A stretch of DNA of 64,000 bases from Polyangium sp. 6x1 (GTDB lineage Bacteria; Myxococcota_A; Polyangia; Polyangiales; Polyangiaceae), in contig NZ_JARZHH010000009.1 of assembly GCF_029946515.1 (NCBI RefSeq), forward strand, positions 62,001 to 126,000. Reading direction: 5' to 3'. A program made the position numbers and the translations under genes. Under the pieces are notes generated by a model. It saw nothing but the letters and a program-made list of their open reading frames with translations. It ran no database searches and had not been told where the DNA came from. Shown here piece by piece: positions 8,138 through 17,389 of the stretch (positions are counted from its first letter, which is position 1; the number at the start of each line of letters is the position of its first letter).

Positions 8138-9928
8138 TCACTGCGCGGAGTAGGTCTTGAGCGTGATGCCCGACGACGCCGAGTAGCCGTAGAGCTTGAT
8201 GTAGTACGTGCCGCTCTGCGGCGGGACGAACTCGCAGACCTCGTTGTTGCCCGAGAGGTACGGGCGGCAGGTGTAGGCCGACGTCGTCGGCGCGCTGCCG
8301 AAGCGCACGTAGAGGTCGGCGTCGCCCGTGCCGCCGGAGATCTCGATCTTGAGCGCCTTCGAGCCGGCCGGCGTCACCTGCGTATACGCCGTGCTCCACT
8401 TCTTCGAGCCGACCGAGATGCTGTTCACCTGGCCGATCAGCGCGTACGTCGGAGCGGCGCCCACGCCGACCGCGGTCCAGGCGTCGCCGATCGTCGTGGC
8501 CGCGGCCGCGCCGTAGAGCTCGTTCGCCGCGGCGACCGTGCAGGAGCGCGCGTCGCTGAACTTGGCGCTCGCGCCGAGGCAGGACGTGTTGGCCTTGTAG
8601 AAGATCGCCGCGCCCTTCTGGATGCTCTCCACCGCGTTCGACGAAAGCGGGGCGACCACGTTGCTCGTCTTGCCGCGCGGGTGCGAGCCGCCCATGACCG
8701 CGAGGTAGAACGCGAGGTTCGCGATGCCCGAGTTCCAGTGCACGCCGCCGTTGTCCGACGTGCCCGTGTAGCGCGTCGGGTAGTAGTCGTAATCGCCCGC
8801 GATCGCCGGGTCATTCATGTAGCGGAGCGCGTCGCCCGCCGTGCCCGGCGTCCAGCACTCCTCGCCGATCTTCCAGGTGTTGCCCGAGACCACGCCGTCG
8901 CGGTAGGCCTCGATCGAGGCGCCGAAGATGTCGGACATCGCCTCGTTCAGCGCGCCGGACTCGTTCTGGTAGATGAGGCCCGAGCCGTACTCCGTGACCG
9001 CGTGCGAGAGCTCGTGGCCCACGACGTCGAGCACCGTGAGCGCCGAGGAGTCGGTGCCGTTGCCGTCGCCGTACACCATCTGCGTGCCGTCCCAGTAGGC
9101 GTTCACGTAGCTGTTGCTGTAGTGAACGCTCGACGTGAGCGTGGCGCCCGAGCCGTTGTAGCTGTCGCGGCCGAAGTTGTTGAAGTAGAAGTCGTACGTG
9201 ATGCCCGCGTTGTCGTGCGCGGCGTTGAGGACGGCATCGGAGACGGCGGCCTGGCCCTCGGAGCGCACGAGCGTGCCGGGCAGGGTCGTCTTGTTGCCCG
9301 CCGTGTACGTCTTGCGGTTCTTCGCGGTCTGGAGGTTGTCGTAGCTGTTCACGACCTCGCCCGTCCGCGCGTCGACGAAGATCACGGGCATCGAGGGCGT
9401 GCCGTCGTGGTTCGTCGCCTCGAGCTGGATCCGGTGCGTCACGACCGCGCCGAGCTGCTTGCGCGGCAGGATCTGCAGGTCCGCCTTCTTCGTGCGCGAG
9501 ACCACGCCGTCCACGGCGCCGTAGGCGATCTTGATCGCCTCGGCCTCGGAGATCGTGGCCGGCTCGACGCGCAGGTTGCGCTCGAGGTAATCGTGCACCT
9601 GCTTCACCTCGCCGCGGTGATTGAGCTCGACGACGGCGTTGGCAGCGAAGACCGGAATGCCGTCGATCGACTGCGCGACGCGCGTGACGGCCTCGCCGGC
9701 CTGGTCGATGTGCACGCGCTCGACCTTGAGGTCGCCGGCGCCCCGGGCGATCTCTCGCTCCGCGACCCGCTCGACCCCGAGATCGCCGGCGAGCTTCATC
9801 GCCTGCTCGTCGCGGTTGGCAAAGACGTCCTGCGAAGCGGCCTGATTCTCGACGTCCTGGCCATCCACGGCGCAGGCGGCGAGGAGGAACGTCAGGGGAG
9901 CGAGCGTGGCAAGGCGACGATTACGCAT
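8138..9928 (-). CDS. Secreted M4 (thermolysin-like) zinc metalloprotease with PPC domain
   Basis: 596 residues from the ATG at 9928, preceded by GAGGTG. A reading 21 bases longer would start at TTG. The order is: signal with lipobox-like LLAAC, an FTP/PepSY-type propeptide (~30-200), the M4 catalytic domain, and a C-terminal pre-peptidase PPC domain (DADLYVRFG, YYIKLYG). The catalytic motifs are complete: VVGHELSHAVTEYGSGL (HExxH), ALNEAMSDIFG (third zinc ligand Glu) and GGVHWNSGIANLAFY. The propeptide and PPC are normally removed as the enzyme matures outside the cell. It probably contributes to the predatory or proteolytic secretome typical of myxobacteria. The Cys after the signal suggests it may first be lipid-anchored; this is less sure than the enzyme call. 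Confidence 0.95.
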   Translation of the reverse strand: MRNRRLATLAPLTFLLAACAVDGQDVENQAASQDVFANRDEQAMKLAGDLGVERVAEREIARGAGDLKVERVHIDQAGEAVTRVAQSIDGIPVFAANAVVELNHRGEVKQVHDYLERNLRVEPATISEAEAIKIAYGAVDGVVSRTKKADLQILPRKQLGAVVTHRIQLEATNHDGTPSMPVIFVDARTGEVVNSYDNLQTAKNRKTYTAGNKTTLPGTLVRSEGQAAVSDAVLNAAHDNAGITYDFYFNNFGRDSYNGSGATLTSSVHYSNSYVNAYWDGTQMVYGDGNGTDSSALTVLDVVGHELSHAVTEYGSGLIYQNESGALNEAMSDIFGASIEAYRDGVVSGNTWKIGEECWTPGTAGDALRYMNDPAIAGDYDYYPTRYTGTSDNGGVHWNSGIANLAFYLAVMGGSHPRGKTSNVVAPLSSNAVESIQKGAAIFYKANTSCLGASAKFSDARSCTVAAANELYGAAAATTIGDAWTAVGVGAAPTYALIGQVNSISVGSKKWSTAYTQVTPAGSKALKIEISGGTGDADLYVRFGSAPTTSAYTCRPYLSGNNEVCEFVPPQSGTYYIKLYGYSASSGITLKTYSAQ

Positions 9929-9944
9929 GGGCTGACACCTCGAT

Positions 9945-10010
9945 GACAAAAAAAGGTCGGAGCGGACGGGTCCCGGAACCCCAGGGATTGCCGACCTTCC
10001 TTTTTTTCGT
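9945..10010. terminator. Hairpin with A- and T-runs on both sides, in the protease leader
   Basis: AAGGTCGG (9953-9960) pairs with CCGACCTT (9991-9998). It is flanked by an A-run on the left and a T-run (10001-10007) on the right, so it could terminate transcription in either direction. Read leftward, it would end transcripts from the export-lipoprotein gene at 10158-10790. It ends only about 17 bases before the protease start, so it may also act in the protease leader. Confidence 0.55.
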
Positions 10011-10157
10011 GATTGGTGTCAATACCGATCTGTGTCGACGCCGAAAAATGTCCGTAATGGGTGAATCTCACTACGATTCGCCCACAACGACGGCTTTTTG
10101 TCGGAATCATGCACCTCGGCTGGAACGTCGGGGTGCACTCTCGAATGACCAGGTGCG

Positions 10158-10790
10158 CTACGGTACGACAACGGTGTCATTCGTCAGGAGCGGCAAATTC
10201 TCACGAAGATCGCCGCCTTTCACGACGGCCGTGAACGCAAACGGGATCCGCCGCTCGCCGTGCGCGTCCTTGCGCACGATCACGATCTCGTTCGGCGCCG
10301 CGAACCGCGTGAATCCACCGGCGAGCGCGATCGCCTGCAGCACCGTGACTTGCCCCGTCGGCGTGAACTCGCCCGGCCGCGTGACCTCGCCGAGCACGTA
10401 AATCCGATAGCTGTGCAGCTCCGCGACCTCGACGGAGACGACGAGCGGCTCCGTGTAGAACTGCTGGCCCTTCGCCGTGATCTCCTTGCTGATCTGCTCC
10501 ACGGTCTTTCCACCACAAACGATATCGCCGACGAGCGGGAGCGTCACGAAACCGTCGGGGCGCACCGTGACCCTGCGGCTCAGCTGTTCGTTGTGCCAGA
10601 CGCGCACCTCGAGCACGTCCCCGGCGCCGACGGTGTACGTCCGCATGACGCGCAGCTCCGTCGTGTAATCGTATGTCGGGCGCGCGCCGCCGCAGCTCGC
10701 CGAGACCACGAGCCCCAAGAGGGCCAGGCATCCCCGCACGAATCGTCCTTTCACGCCCCGGGCGATTCTCTTCTTTTCGTGCACATGCAT
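10158..10790 (-). CDS. Wza-like polysaccharide export lipoprotein
   Basis: 210 residues. The start is the ATG at 10790 (MHVHEKKRIARG), preceded by GAGG at good spacing; the longer frame to 10931 is arginine-rich and unlikely. After a basic N-terminus come a hydrophobic segment and SASC, a lipobox Cys. The mature part is a polysaccharide-export domain (YTVGAGDVLEVRVWHNEQLS, VRPDGFVTLPLVGDI), followed by an SLBB-type domain (YRIYVLGEVTRPGEFTPTG, LQAIALAGGFTRFA). Proteins of this type form the outer-membrane or periplasmic channel for capsule or exopolysaccharide. It is shorter than Wza, with one SLBB domain, and is divergent from the polymerase and chain-length genes, which supports a joint export system. 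Confidence 0.88.
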   Translation of the reverse strand: MHVHEKKRIARGVKGRFVRGCLALLGLVVSASCGGARPTYDYTTELRVMRTYTVGAGDVLEVRVWHNEQLSRRVTVRPDGFVTLPLVGDIVCGGKTVEQISKEITAKGQQFYTEPLVVSVEVAELHSYRIYVLGEVTRPGEFTPTGQVTVLQAIALAGGFTRFAAPNEIVIVRKDAHGERRIPFAFTAVVKGGDLRENLPLLTNDTVVVP

Positions 10791-10917
10791 CGCATTCCTC
10801 CGACGAGCACGCCCACCCGTGGCAAAGGGTGATCCCGAATGCTCGGAGCGCCGTCGCCTGCTACGAAAGAGGCCGCGCGCCGCGAAAAGCAGAATCGAAG
10901 GCGCGCCCTCGGGGGAC

Positions 10918-12372
10918 ATGGCCGCGATCATCGTGTGCGTGCTCTGCGCGCTCGTCGTCTTGAAGCCCCAGGAGTTCGTGCCGGCCCTCGCCGGGCTGCC
11001 GCTCCTCTATATCGTGTTCGCCCTCTTCACCGTGGCATTCGTCGCGGACGTCCTGCGGGGTCGTGCCCGGGTCGATCTCCCGCCCCACGCCCCGTTCGTC
11101 CTCGCGTTTTTCCTGTGGGGAGCGCTCGTCACGCTCGTGCGCAGGCCCGCGGTCCTGCAAACGGAGGGGACGGAGCTCGCCATCGTGCTCTGCATCTTCG
11201 GCGTGATCGCGCTCGGCCTGGGCACGACGAAGGGGCTCCGGCGATTTGCCTGGACGCTGCTCCTTTGCATGATCTTCGCCACGGGCGTCGCGCTCGCCCA
11301 GTCGCAGGGCCCCTATGGATGCATGATCGCCGACAAGGGCGACTGGGAAGGCAAAGGCGCGCTCCAGTACGACGGGCGCGGCTGCGAGAACGCGCTCGAT
11401 TGTCGAAAGGACGGCCTGCCCGACGTGAATTACCGTTGCGAGCGGGTCGGTCCGTTCGGCACGGCCACGATCGGGGGCCGCGTACGTTATCGCGGCACGC
11501 TCGCCGATCCGAACGAGCTCTCGCTCGCCGCCGTGATGGCCTTGCCCTTCGCGCTCGCGTTCGCCGAACGAAAACGCTCGTCCCGGGATCCGAACCAGAA
11601 GCCGACGGCCGCGTCGCTCCGGCTGCCGATCCTGCTCACGGACGGATTTCTCTCCGCAATCGGGTCCATCTTCCGTGTCGTCCCGGCGCTCTTCATCGCG
11701 CTCGCGTTCGTCGTGATGATCGTCCTCTCCCAGTCGCGCATGGGTGTCCTCGTCTTCCTCGTCGTGATGGGGCTCGCGTTCATCCGGCGCGCGGGTGTCT
11801 TCGGCGTCGTCATTGGCTGCATCGCGTTTCCGCCCGTGCTCATGCTCGGCGGTCGGAGCGGGGCGGAGGCCGAGGCCTCCGCGGACGAACGGCTCGATCT
11901 CGTGGCCGAGGCGCTCACGATGATCCGCAAATCCAAGGGGATCGGCTTCGGCGTCGGCCAGTTCGCCGACGAATCGACGCGCGGCCTCACCGCCCACAAC
12001 AGCTACCTGCTCGCGGCGGCGGAGACGGGGATCATCGGGGCTTGCCTCTTCTCCCTCGTGCTCTACGGCGCCATCAAGGTCCCCTTGAAGCTCTGGTTCG
12101 GCTCGTACGACGTGGACGCGGATCTCCGTCGCATCGCGCCGGCCATCGCGATCTCGCTCATCGGGGCATACGTCGGGATCTTCTTCCTGTCGTGGTCGTA
12201 CAAGGAGTTTCTCTACATGATGCTGGGCGCCTCCGCGGCGCTTTACCAGGCCGCGCGCGCGGAGGACCCGCGCTTCTCGGTGCACATCGGCGCCCGCGAG
12301 GCCGCGACGGTCTGCGCAGCTTGCCTCTTGCTCTTCCCGATCGTGTGGGCCGTTCTGCACGTCATGGGTTGA
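10918..12372 (+). CDS. Wzy-like O-antigen/exopolysaccharide polymerase (multi-pass membrane protein)
   Basis: About 484 residues from the ATG at 10918 behind GGGGG; a GTG at 10819 would add 33 basic residues. It has about ten hydrophobic helices. A large hydrophilic loop after helix four or five carries several Cys residues (CMIADKGDW, GCENALDCRKDG, YRCERVG) and then RGTLADPNELSL, the position and style of the periplasmic loop of Wzy/WaaL ligase-polymerases. A second conserved-looking stretch, GFGVGQFADESTRGLTAHNS, fits the second periplasmic loop with its AHNSYL signature, which is typical of the O-antigen ligase family. The predicted job is to join repeat units on the periplasmic side. It is followed after 91 bases by the co-polymerase gene. 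Confidence 0.82.
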   Translation: MAAIIVCVLCALVVLKPQEFVPALAGLPLLYIVFALFTVAFVADVLRGRARVDLPPHAPFVLAFFLWGALVTLVRRPAVLQTEGTELAIVLCIFGVIALGLGTTKGLRRFAWTLLLCMIFATGVALAQSQGPYGCMIADKGDWEGKGALQYDGRGCENALDCRKDGLPDVNYRCERVGPFGTATIGGRVRYRGTLADPNELSLAAVMALPFALAFAERKRSSRDPNQKPTAASLRLPILLTDGFLSAIGSIFRVVPALFIALAFVVMIVLSQSRMGVLVFLVVMGLAFIRRAGVFGVVIGCIAFPPVLMLGGRSGAEAEASADERLDLVAEALTMIRKSKGIGFGVGQFADESTRGLTAHNSYLLAAAETGIIGACLFSLVLYGAIKVPLKLWFGSYDVDADLRRIAPAIAISLIGAYVGIFFLSWSYKEFLYMMLGASAALYQAARAEDPRFSVHIGAREAATVCAACLLLFPIVWAVLHVMG

Positions 12373-12463
12373 ATTGTATGTTCTCGACAAACGAACGGGG
12401 CGAGGAGGCGCCGAGCATGTTCATTGCCGGAAGGCTGCTCGCGCCCGAGCGTGGAGGGAGCAG

Positions 12464-15187
12464 ATGGTCCGCCTGAGCACCGAGAGCACACCGCGCGAGC
12501 GCCTCGCGCGGCTCGTCGTCCTCATGAAACGAACGCGCAGGTACGCGCGGAGCACAATCGCCATCGCCGCGGCGCTGGTCGTCGCTTCGCTCTTGCTCGC
12601 GCTCTCCACGAAGCGCATTTACCGGAGCGAAACGACGGTCGTGTACCGCGAGGTCGTCCGCGGTGGGCGGGAGGGCGAGAGCGCGGCGCAACGCGCGGCG
12701 CGGCTCGGCCCGCGATTGAAGGAGATCGTCCTTTCGCGCGGCACGCTCACGTCGATCATCCAGGAGTTCGATCTTTATCCCGAGCTCGCGGAAAAATCGA
12801 TGCTCGAGGCCGTGGCGGAGATGCAGAAAAACGTCTCCTTCCGCGCGCGCACCCAGGACACGTTCGCGCTGTCGTTCTCGCACTACGATCCGGCCACGGC
12901 GCAGTCGGTGACGAGGCGCATCGCCGAGGTGATGATCGGCGACTACAGCAAAGACAACCTCACGACGGCCGCGCTGAACCACGACGTCCTGCGCCGCGAG
13001 CTCGACGAGGCCAATCACGCCGTCGAGGACGCGAGCCGCGCGCTCGCGCGGTTCCTCGCCAAGCACCCGCAATTCACGTGGGGCATCAATGACTCGCCCT
13101 ACGCCCCGACGGCCCCGCAGCCGGGCGCGGCGACGCCGGCCCCGCAGCCGAGCGCAGCGAACCGCGCGCCCCAGGCGGCCCGGGAAAAAGCGCCCGTGGA
13201 TCCGGTGCTCGCGCGGCTCTTGCAAAGGCTCGCGCAGATCGACGCCGAGCTCGCCGGCCCGGGCAAACCGGGCGCGCCGCCGCCGCTGCCCGTGAACCTG
13301 ACGGACGCGCAAAAACAGAGGGACGCGGCCGCGGCCGCGCTCGTCGCGGCGGAGACGGATCTCGCGACGAAATTGCAGAAGGTCACGCCCGTGCACCCGG
13401 ACGCGATCTCGGCGCAATCGAAGGTGACGCGCGCGCGGAGCGCACTCGTCACGGCCGAAAAGACGCTGGAGCTCCTGCGATCGGGCGGCGTCGCGCCGGC
13501 GCCGGCCGAGGGGGAGGGGATCGATCCGGCGCGCCGCGCGGTGCTCGAGGAGGAGCGCCGCTCGATCGCCGCGCAAATCTCGGCCCGCAGGACGGCCGCG
13601 CCGCGCGGCAGGGCCGTGAACACGAGCCCGGGCCCGAACACCGGGACGGCAGCGCGCACGGGCACGGCGACGGCGCCCGCCACCGAGACGACGGATCCCG
13701 AAATCGTGGAGCTCGAGACCGAGTGGCACAAGCTGCGGCTCGATCTGGAGCGTGCCCGCGACCATTTCCGCAAGGTGCAGGACAAGGAGCGCGGCGCGAG
13801 CCTCTCCGCGTCGGCCGCGGAGGAGGAAGCCCAGGAAGCGCTCGTCGTGGCGGATCCGGCATACCTGCCGGTGAAGCCGGATCGCGGGCGCGGCCGCGTG
13901 TTCTTCGCCGGATCGTTCGTCGCGCTGTTCCTCGCGCTCGGCTACGCGAGCGCGCGCGTCCTCCTGTGCGAGACGATCCTCGACGAGGGCGACGTCGAAG
14001 CGCTCGGCGAGCCGCCGCTACTCGTGTCGGTGCCGCACATCCCGGAGCCGAAGACGAGCACCGCGCTCGCCAAACGCGAATCCTGGGAGCCGCCGCCGCC
14101 GTCGTCCCGAAGGCCCGAAGACCCAGGCCCGAAGAGCCGGCCGCCGGACAGCGGATCCATTGAAATCGGATTCGAGGACGCAGACGCGCCGCTCTCCGAC
14201 GAACCCTGCGTGATGCCGCTCGGCGCGCCGCCGTCCGGCCCGGTGATCGAGGACGAGCCTCTGCCGCCCAAGCGAATCCGCATGCAAACGCTGCCCTACG
14301 GCGCGACGCTCGCGGACTACCTCGCGAAGGCGAAGAGCGAGCTGCCGCCGGCCGAGGAGCCGCCGGCCGAGGACCCGCCCGCCGAGCTCGTCGACGAAGA
14401 CGCCGCAGACGAGCCGGCGGAGAGCGAGCCAGCCGCGCTCTCGCTGCGGGACCCCGACGCAGGCGCGATGATGCTCGCGCCGGAGGTCGAGGTCGTGGGG
14501 ATGCCCTTCGACCCAGAAAACGAAGGGGCGCTCGAGCTCGTGCGAGGCGCGCCCCCCGCGGTGCTCGGCGCGCTCCGCGTGCTGCGGCACCGGCTGGAGC
14601 AGAGGCGAGGCGAGGCGCCGCTCGTGGTGAGCGTGCTGAGCCCAGGGATCGGCGAGGGCAAGAGCGCCGTCGCAGCGCGGCTCGCGATGACGTTGGCCGA
14701 AGCGGAGCGCGCGCGCGTCGTGCTGGTCGAGGGCAACCTCGGTCGGCCGCGGCTCGCCTCGATGCTAGGCCTGCGCGTGCCCGAGGAGATGGGCTTCTCA
14801 GGGCAGCTCCGCCGGCACATGAGCGGTCGGTGGGAGCCCTGGAGCGTGCTGCGCATCGGCGCCTCGCTCTACGTGCTCGCCGAGCCGGCGACGGAAGCAG
14901 CCTTCCCGACGGCGCTGCACTCGACGTGGTTCGAGGGGGCCGTGCGCGCGCTGAAGGAGACCTACGATTACGTGGTCATCGACGGCTGCGCAGTGCTCAA
15001 CTCCGGAGACGCGAACGTGCTGGAGGACGTGAGCGACGTCTGCATCCTGCTCGCCCGCGCGGGAATGACGAAGGGCAGCGAGCTGTCGCGCGCAGCGAAG
15101 CAGCTCGGCGACCGGCGCATGTTCGGCGTCGTGCTGAACGACGTGCGCCCAGAAGGACGCACGCCAAAGGGGAGGGCGAGCGCATGA
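12464..15187 (+). CDS. Wzz/Wzc-like polysaccharide co-polymerase with BY-kinase-like ATPase domain
   Basis: 907 residues from the ATG at 12464, behind GGAGGGAG; the frame is open back to 12374. One helix at ~31-47 and a second at ~478-500 bracket a periplasmic Wzz-type region with a coiled-coil-like middle and two Ala/Pro inserts. A ~190-residue Pro/Glu linker then leads to a P-loop domain: SVLSPGIGEGKSAVAARLA (Walker A), VVLVEGNLGRPRLA (Walker A' position, with Glu where Asp is usual) and YDYVVIDGCAVLNS (Walker B). The C-terminus, VRPEGRTPKGRASA, lacks the tyrosine cluster that BY-kinases autophosphorylate. It probably controls chain length and export, with an ATPase that is either regulated differently or not a kinase. 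The ATGA overlap with the next gene shows an operon. Confidence 0.82.
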   Translation: MVRLSTESTPRERLARLVVLMKRTRRYARSTIAIAAALVVASLLLALSTKRIYRSETTVVYREVVRGGREGESAAQRAARLGPRLKEIVLSRGTLTSIIQEFDLYPELAEKSMLEAVAEMQKNVSFRARTQDTFALSFSHYDPATAQSVTRRIAEVMIGDYSKDNLTTAALNHDVLRRELDEANHAVEDASRALARFLAKHPQFTWGINDSPYAPTAPQPGAATPAPQPSAANRAPQAAREKAPVDPVLARLLQRLAQIDAELAGPGKPGAPPPLPVNLTDAQKQRDAAAAALVAAETDLATKLQKVTPVHPDAISAQSKVTRARSALVTAEKTLELLRSGGVAPAPAEGEGIDPARRAVLEEERRSIAAQISARRTAAPRGRAVNTSPGPNTGTAARTGTATAPATETTDPEIVELETEWHKLRLDLERARDHFRKVQDKERGASLSASAAEEEAQEALVVADPAYLPVKPDRGRGRVFFAGSFVALFLALGYASARVLLCETILDEGDVEALGEPPLLVSVPHIPEPKTSTALAKRESWEPPPPSSRRPEDPGPKSRPPDSGSIEIGFEDADAPLSDEPCVMPLGAPPSGPVIEDEPLPPKRIRMQTLPYGATLADYLAKAKSELPPAEEPPAEDPPAELVDEDAADEPAESEPAALSLRDPDAGAMMLAPEVEVVGMPFDPENEGALELVRGAPPAVLGALRVLRHRLEQRRGEAPLVVSVLSPGIGEGKSAVAARLAMTLAEAERARVVLVEGNLGRPRLASMLGLRVPEEMGFSGQLRRHMSGRWEPWSVLRIGASLYVLAEPATEAAFPTALHSTWFEGAVRALKETYDYVVIDGCAVLNSGDANVLEDVSDVCILLARAGMTKGSELSRAAKQLGDRRMFGVVLNDVRPEGRTPKGRASA

Positions 15188-16359
15188 AGGCAGAGGCCGC
15201 GCAAAAAGCAGTGGCGGGCCGAATCGCGCCATGGGCCGAAAAGCTCGCACCCTGGATGGGAAGCTGGGCCGAGGCGCGGCTGGTCCGCAGCGTCGAGCGG
15301 CTCGTCTTCGGCGAGGTCGCGCGGCCGAAGCACGTGCTCGTAGCGATCTGCGATCACTTCGAGCCACTCTGGACCGGCGACGCCAAAGCCCCCGGCGCAG
15401 CCCCGCTCTCGCGCGGCCTCGCCCGCGTCGGCACATGGCGGCGCGGATATCCCGCACTCGCCGCATCCTGCCGCGACGCAAACGGCCGGCCCCCACGGCA
15501 CACGTTCTTTTACCCAGGCGACCAGTACGCTCCCCCCCTCGTCGAGCCCATCGCAGAGCTCGTGGCGATGGGTCTCGGCGAGGTGGAGGTGCACCTGCAC
15601 CACGACCGAGACACGCGGAGCACGCTGCGCGAAAAGTTCGAGGAGACACTCGCATCCCTCGGCCGCCACGGCCTCGTACCACGGGTGCGCGGCGCAGACC
15701 GATGGTCCTTCATCCACGGCAACTGGTGTCTAGCCAATTCACGCGCCGACGGCGCCCATTGCGGCGTGGACGACGAGCTCGACCTGCTCCACGAGCTCGG
15801 CTGCTACGCCGACTTCACCTTCCCATCCGCGCCAGACCGAACGCAGCCGCGCATCGTGAACAGCATCTACTATCCCTCCGGCGACGTGAAGCAGCGCAAA
15901 GCCCACGAACGCGGGCGCCCAGCAAGCGTAGGCGACGGGCGCATGGAGCGCGTTCTCTGCATGCAAGGCCCCCTCGCGCTATCCCTGCGGCAAGGCCCAG
16001 GGCTGCCGCTCCGAATCGACGCAGGCGCCCTGACATCCCGCGACCCAGCAACGCTGTCACGGCTAAGAAGCTGGATCGATCAGGGCGTGTCCGTACGCGG
16101 CAAACCCGAATGGGTCTTCGTAAAACTCTCGACGCACGGCGCCCCCGAGCGCGAAGCCGAGAGCCTGCTCGGCACCCCACAACGCCGCTTTCACGAGGGC
16201 CTCGCATGGCTGGCAAAGCAAGAAGCTTTCCGCGTGCATTACGTGACAGCCCGAGAAATGTACAACATCGCCCGCGCCGCGATGGACGGCCGCCTCGGCG
16301 ATCCATTCGAATTCCGCGACTACGAGATCCCACCGGCGGCGCGCGCCTGCCAGGCGTGA
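15184..16359 (+). CDS. Polysaccharide deacetylase-like protein of the exopolysaccharide locus
   Basis: 391 residues, starting at the ATG overlapping the previous stop (ATGA). Blocks include VLVAICDHFEPLW near the N-terminus, where an Asp-His pair sits where NodB-type deacetylases bind metal, then HTFFYPGDQY, VEVHLHHDRDT, FIHGNWCLANSR, CGVDDELDLLHELGCYADFT and FVKLSTHGA. The order (Asp/His start, HxxHD-like middle, His late) is compatible with a TIM-barrel carbohydrate esterase-4-like fold, and similar sequences occur in exopolysaccharide clusters. I cannot confirm catalytic activity. The operon position after polymerase and co-polymerase suggests it modifies the polymer, for example by N-deacetylation. 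Confidence 0.65.
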   Translation: MKAEAAQKAVAGRIAPWAEKLAPWMGSWAEARLVRSVERLVFGEVARPKHVLVAICDHFEPLWTGDAKAPGAAPLSRGLARVGTWRRGYPALAASCRDANGRPPRHTFFYPGDQYAPPLVEPIAELVAMGLGEVEVHLHHDRDTRSTLREKFEETLASLGRHGLVPRVRGADRWSFIHGNWCLANSRADGAHCGVDDELDLLHELGCYADFTFPSAPDRTQPRIVNSIYYPSGDVKQRKAHERGRPASVGDGRMERVLCMQGPLALSLRQGPGLPLRIDAGALTSRDPATLSRLRSWIDQGVSVRGKPEWVFVKLSTHGAPEREAESLLGTPQRRFHEGLAWLAKQEAFRVHYVTAREMYNIARAAMDGRLGDPFEFRDYEIPPAARACQA

Positions 16360-16402
16360 GCGCGAGGTAGCTGGCTGGGGGCCGTTGCGCTGGGGGGCGT
16401 TT

Positions 16403-16734
16403 CGCTGGGGCGTTGCCCCAGGCCCCACCCGGGGCTGTCCGCCCCGGGACCCGGACCAGCGCCCGCGCTGGACTGGGGGTCGATGAACTGCGCGGAGCGC
16501 AGTTCATCGAACAGCCGGGGTCAAGACCACAGGCGACCCTGCCAACCAAAACAGCCGCGCCGACGGCTCGACTGGCAAGGCCCGTCGAAGCGTGAGACGC
16601 CCTCGATGGTCTTGCCATCGGCCTGTGGGAAGAACTGCGCATCGCGCAGTTCTTCCCCCTGAGGTCCAGGGCTGGCCCTGGCGCGGGTCGAGGGGCGCGT
16701 AGCCCCCGCGGGGCCCGGGGCAGCGCCCCGGCGC
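16403..16734. repeat. Hairpin-array repeat, copy 2 (long)
   Basis: 332 bases. Left array: CTGGGG/CCCCAG, CCCGGGG/CCCCGGG, CCAGCGC/GCGCTGG, CGATGAACTGCGC/GCGCAGTTCATCG. The core resembles copies 3, 5 and 7. The right array runs in reverse order: GAAGAACTGCGC/GCGCAGTTCTTC, CCAGGGC/GCCCTGG and a final CCGGGGC/GCCCCGG. Its stem bases differ from other copies with matching changes on both strands. It lies between two converging genes (deacetylase-like and response regulator). Confidence 0.85.
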
Positions 16735-16753
16735 GACGCCGCCAGCCAAGACG

Positions 16754-17389
16754 TCAGATATCAATCAGCCCAGCTCGCACGGCGAGGCGGGTCAGGTCGG
16801 CGACGCTGTGGGTGGCGACTTTTGCGCAGAGGCGGGCGCGGTGGGTTTCGACGGTCTTGACGCTGATGGCGAGGTGGGCGGCGACTTCCTTTGCGCTGCT
16901 GCCCATCGCGAGGAGGCGTAACACTTGGCGTTCGCGTTCGGAGAGGGAGGCGAGGACGTCGCCGCGGGCTGCGTCGCGGCGTTGGAGGGCGCGTACCATG
17001 GCTGCGCTCACGTCGGGTGAGACGGCGGTGCGGCCTTTGGCGACGGTTCGTATTGCGTCGATGAGCTCCTTCATGCGGCAGCGCTTCGACAGGTAGCCGT
17101 CGGCGCCTGCGCGCATCGCTTCGCCTACGCGGAACTCGTCGCGGAAGGTGGAGAGTACGAGCACGCGCGTCTCGCCGAACGACTTGAGTTGCCGGATGAG
17201 CTCGGTCCCGCAGCGGTCTGCGAGTGACAGCTCGATCACGACGACGTCGAAGGGTTGCCGGTTCTTCTGGGAGAGCGCGTCGCGTGCGCTCTCTGCCTCT
17301 ACGACGAGCGTCACGTCAGGCTCGTCCCGCAGGGCCTTGGCCAGCGATTCCCGTACGACATTCTGATCATCGACCAGCAAGAGCTTCAT
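16754..17389 (-). CDS. NarL/FixJ-type response regulator with Glu at the phosphorylation site
   Basis: 211 residues: a receiver domain (1-~120) and a LuxR-type HTH (~148-211; LSERERQVLRLLAMGSSAKE, then VKTVETHRARLCAKV). The acidic pair DD7-8, the Ser/Thr position (VLVLSTF) and the Lys (GYLSKR) are in place. The phosphoacceptor position is Glu53 instead of Asp: FDVVVIELSLAD, with codon GAG clear in the DNA. A Glu here can mimic the phosphorylated state, so the protein may be constitutively active or respond to another signal. The start ATG at 17389 follows GGGAAAA. No histidine kinase is adjacent. It faces the converging deacetylase-like gene across repeat copy 2. Confidence 0.9.
   Translation of the reverse strand: MKLLLVDDQNVVRESLAKALRDEPDVTLVVEAESARDALSQKNRQPFDVVVIELSLADRCGTELIRQLKSFGETRVLVLSTFRDEFRVGEAMRAGADGYLSKRCRMKELIDAIRTVAKGRTAVSPDVSAAMVRALQRRDAARGDVLASLSERERQVLRLLAMGSSAKEVAAHLAISVKTVETHRARLCAKVATHSVADLTRLAVRAGLIDI

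Noticed and set aside
12374-12463. Extended N-terminus of the Wzc-like gene
   Set aside because: The ATG at 12464 has GGAGGGAG at proper spacing and the extra residues are not helical or signal-like.
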